A stretch of DNA of 7,724 bases from Gemmatimonadales bacterium UBA1120. GTDB taxonomy: Bacteria; Gemmatimonadota; Gemmatimonadetes; Longimicrobiales; Gaopeijiaceae. The stretch spans positions 1-7,724 of the forward strand of contig DCAZ01000113.1 of assembly GCA_002313925.1 (NCBI GenBank), in the 5' to 3' direction. Position 1 is the stretch's first letter, and every line of letters starts with the position of its first letter. The translations under genes and the position numbers were made by a program. The notes beneath the pieces were generated by a model. That model did no database searches and had not been told where the DNA came from. It saw nothing but the letters and a program-made list of their open reading frames with translations. Shown here piece by piece: positions 6,379-7,724 of the stretch.

Positions 6379-6855
6379 TCAATCTTCCAATTGCTGGGGA
6401 AGCGTTGAGACAGTTAAGACCTTGTAAAGCCGTTGCCCAGCTGGAAGCTGAATCGTCACATCTTCTCCTTCCTTCACTCCCAAGAGTCCTCTACCCATCG
6501 GTGATTCAAGCGATACCTGGCCCGCATCCAGATCGATGAAGTCGCCCGCGGTAATCGTAAAGACAAAATCTTCCTCCAACTCCATATCGTGGATCTTCAC
6601 ACGAGAGCCGAAGCCAACCCTATCATATGCGAGGTCACTCAGATCAATCTTGGACAACTCGGTCATTCGCGTCGTGAGATGGTTGAGGCGAACTTGGACA
6701 AAAGCCTGTCGTTCTTTCGCCGCTTTGAATTCTGCATTCTCCTTGAGATCTCCGTGTTCCCTTGCAATCTTGATGCGCACTGGGAGATCAACGTTCAATT
6801 CATGCATCAACTTGGATATCTCTTGCTCGATCTTGGTCCGGATTTCTTCAAGCAT
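6379..6855 (-). CDS. greA: Transcription elongation factor GreA
   Basis: 158 residues, the usual length. An N-terminal coiled coil (about 1-75) carries AREHGDLKENAEFKAAKERQ (31-50), with the tip acids Asp36 and Glu39 corresponding to Asp41 and Glu44 of the E. coli protein. The C-terminal FKBP-like domain shows VSLESPMGRGLLGVKEGEDV (114-133). GreA enters the secondary channel of RNA polymerase and stimulates cleavage of the transcript in backtracked complexes, so elongation can resume. The ATG is supported by AAAGAGAG with 6 bases between GAGAG and the start. It lies 62 bases after purE on the same strand. The pair is not a classical functional unit, but co-transcription is likely. Confidence 0.97.
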   Translation of the reverse strand: MLEEIRTKIEQEISKLMHELNVDLPVRIKIAREHGDLKENAEFKAAKERQAFVQVRLNHLTTRMTELSKIDLSDLAYDRVGFGSRVKIHDMELEEDFVFTITAGDFIDLDAGQVSLESPMGRGLLGVKEGEDVTIQLPAGQRLYKVLTVSTLPQQLED

Positions 6856-6917
6856 TGGTCGCTCTCTTTAGTCATAAACCGTCGAATGTGATCCGGCGGT
6901 AATTTTTCTGGCCGCAG

Positions 6918-7409
6918 TTAGTTTCGTGGGTCGGAGTCAGCCAGGGCTTGGCGTTGACGTTCTGCCCTGTCGGCTTGAACCGCATCGTGAATCTCAGGGT
7001 GTTTGAGGCCAAGAATTTGCCCTGCGAAAATCGCTGCATTCACCGCTCCAGCCTTACCAATCGCTAGAGTACCAACCGGTACTCCGCGTGGCATTTGCAC
7101 TGTGGAGAGGAGCGAATCCAAGCCATCCAGCGACCAGGCCACCATTGGCACTCCCAATACAGGGAGTATCGTCTTAGAAGCAAGGACACCTGCCAGGTGA
7201 GCAGCCCCACCTGCAGCTGCAATGATCACTTCAATTCCTCGCCCCTCGGCCGTTGACGCATACTCCGAAACCACATCCGGAGTGCGGTGTGCGGACATCA
7301 CCTTCTCTTCGCATGGGATTCCCATACTCTCTAGAGTGGAAACCGTGTGCGACATAGTGGGCCAATCGGACTTGGAGCCCATTACGACACCGACTAGTGG
7401 CTCCGCCAT
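6918..7409 (-). CDS. purE: N5-carboxyaminoimidazole ribonucleotide mutase, class I PurE
   Basis: 163 residues from the ATG. Motifs are VVMGSKSDW, the catalytic MSAHRTPD (with the active-site His), AAAGGAAHLAGVLA, VQMPRGVPVGTLAIGKAGAVNAA and a C-terminal helix. It converts N5-CAIR to CAIR in purine synthesis in the cytosol and usually forms an octamer. No purK is visible next to it, so either purK lies elsewhere or the upstream gene is unrelated. The chosen start is the ATG at 7409. A TTG nine bases upstream (7418) is in frame but sits one base after its only possible GAG site and adds three residues to a normal N-terminus. The spacer upstream is rich in inverted repeats and may carry its regulation. 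Confidence 0.96.
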   Translation of the reverse strand: MAEPLVGVVMGSKSDWPTMSHTVSTLESMGIPCEEKVMSAHRTPDVVSEYASTAEGRGIEVIIAAAGGAAHLAGVLASKTILPVLGVPMVAWSLDGLDSLLSTVQMPRGVPVGTLAIGKAGAVNAAIFAGQILGLKHPEIHDAVQADRAERQRQALADSDPRN

Positions 7410-7459
7410 TATGCTCAATCTCGTTCAGAAGTAGCGTGAAATGTGCGAAAGAAGAAGCG

Positions 7460-7469
7460 GGCACGTTGC
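7460..7469. promoter_or_regulatory. GGCACGTTGC box, copy 1 (nearer purE)
   Basis: GGCACGTTGC has dyad symmetry (GCA-CGT-TGC) and recurs exactly at 7527-7536. This copy is about 50 bases upstream of the purE ATG. Paired dyads ahead of purE resemble operators in layout, and the core recalls PurR-like half sites only faintly. Treated as a candidate site. Confidence 0.3.
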
Positions 7470-7473
7470 ACAG

Positions 7474-7506
7474 AGAGTGGAGAGGGGTCAAGCCCCTCTC
7501 CACTCT
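7474..7506 (-). repeat. Perfect 14-bp inverted repeat in the purE leader
   Basis: AGAGTGGAGAGGGG (7474-7487), loop TCAAG, and an exact complement (7493-7506). The stem is very stable and lies about 65-97 bases upstream of the purE ATG. There is no T-run on either side, so it is not a standard terminator. Possible roles are an mRNA leader structure, a 3'-end stabiliser, or a remnant of a small repeat element. Confidence 0.85.
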
Positions 7507-7526
7507 AGGGAAACCATACGCAATGC

Positions 7527-7537
7527 GGCACGTTGCC
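7527..7537. promoter_or_regulatory. GGCACGTTGCC box, copy 2 (farther from purE)
   Basis: An 11-base sequence with arms GGCA / TGCC around CGT. It shares ten bases with 7460-7469. Copy starts are 67 bases apart, and the 14-bp hairpin lies between them. It overlaps a second small palindrome, TGCCTTAGGCA (7534-7544). Confidence 0.3.
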
Positions 7538-7540
7538 TTA

Positions 7541-7558
7541 GGCACAAGCTGAAGTGCC
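7541..7558. repeat. Short hairpin GGCAC/GTGCC
   Basis: GGCAC (7541-7545), an 8-base loop, and GTGCC (7554-7558). It is weak alone but is one of a series of inverted repeats between the partial gene at the right edge and purE. Confidence 0.45.
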
Positions 7559-7566
7559 CGTCATCT

Positions 7567-7657
7567 AGGACTAAATTATGTCATTCTGGAACCATCAAAA
7601 TCCCGCCCGGTCAGACCGGATCGATGTTTGATTGTTCCAGTTAGACTAGTTAGTCCT
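7567..7657. repeat. Nested imperfect palindrome of about 90 bases
   Basis: The outer arms AGGACTAA (7567-7574) and TTAGTCCT (7650-7657) are exact complements. Within them, CTGGAAC (7586-7592) pairs with GTTCCAG (7634-7640). After one mismatch, ATCAAA (7594-7599) pairs with TTTGAT (7627-7632). After a 7-by-7 internal loop, CCGGT (7607-7611) pairs with ACCGG (7615-7619) around a CAG loop. The right outer arm includes the stop codon of the minus-strand gene at the edge. No U-run follows. It could be a 3'-end structure of that gene or a folded leader element upstream of purE. Confidence 0.7.
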
Positions 7658-7724
7658 GACTTTCACTACCCGGGCGTCTGAGAGTGGCCACCACACCGGC
7701 TCCATATTCATCCTCGGCCACAAA
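7650..7724 (-). CDS. C-terminal end of an unidentified protein (partial)
   Basis: An open minus-strand frame runs from the window edge to TAA at 7650-7652. Its 24 visible residues read FVAEDEYGAGVVATLRR and then end PGSESQD. The acidic, Gly-rich stretch and polar tail look like a real protein end, but I do not recognise the family and do not see purK features. It would be the gene upstream of purE on the same strand. The rest lies outside the window. Confidence 0.45.
   Translation of the reverse strand, partial: FVAEDEYGAGVVATLRRPGSESQD

Noticed and set aside
7441..7644. 67-codon plus-strand frame across the purE upstream spacer.
   Set aside because: It reads through both hairpins, has a Cys/Arg-rich sequence typical of non-coding frames, and has no good ribosome site.
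7586..7646. Integron attC-like site: the hairpin is bordered by GTTAGAC, which fits GTTRRRY.
   Set aside because: The opposite end lacks the complementary RYYYAAC core, there is one copy only, and the neighbours are housekeeping genes with no integrase or cassette array.
7419..7649. Purine or other known riboswitch upstream of purE.
   Set aside because: None of the conserved purine, PRPP or guanidine riboswitch cores is visible. Only unassigned inverted repeats are present.

Overview
The window is bacterial chromosomal DNA: densely packed protein genes, short spacers, Shine-Dalgarno sites, ATG/GTG/TTG starts, and no rRNA, tRNA, CRISPR array, phage gene or transposase that I can see. The gene set (purE, greA, a DsbD/CcdA-type electron carrier with a secreted thioredoxin, a parvulin that looks like a lipoprotein) suggests a free-living heterotroph, probably with a two-membrane envelope. 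No gene fixes the phylum. A member of a poorly cultured lineage is a guess, not a result.

Left block (about 12-2102, minus strand). An SDR oxidoreductase is followed by a CcdA/DsbD-like membrane protein and a TlpA-like exported thioredoxin. The last two form an obvious pair: CcdA carries electrons across the inner membrane to the extracytoplasmic thioredoxin. The thioredoxin lacks the nearly universal cis-proline. A 22-codon frame that overlaps the end of the SDR gene and a possible start of ccdA may couple their translation.

Middle block (2229-5315, plus strand, divergent from the left block). A hydroxyacid-oxoacid transhydrogenase of the ADHFE1 type overlaps by 4 bases with a PpiC/parvulin peptidyl-prolyl isomerase. 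An M50B-like membrane metalloprotease with an HEISH motif follows after a short gap. The first enzyme is metabolic (4-hydroxybutyrate / 2-oxoglutarate). The other two act at the envelope.

Spacer 5316-5709. This stretch of about 395 bases has no long gene. Its right half holds a near-perfect Shine-Dalgarno followed by a 20-codon TTG frame, several hairpins and a strong plus-strand terminator. It may be a small independent transcript.

Right block (5710-7724, minus strand). In transcription order it holds the last 24 codons of an unidentified gene, a 230-base spacer rich in inverted repeats, purE, greA and a peroxiredoxin-like/thioredoxin-fold protein. The spacer upstream of purE has a perfect 14-bp hairpin, a nested palindrome of about 90 bases and a repeated dyad box. 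None of these matches a structure I recognise.

The places most worth a second look are the purE upstream spacer, the possible small transcript at about 5521-5711, and the cis-Pro-less thioredoxin. I see no complete new defence or mobile system here.
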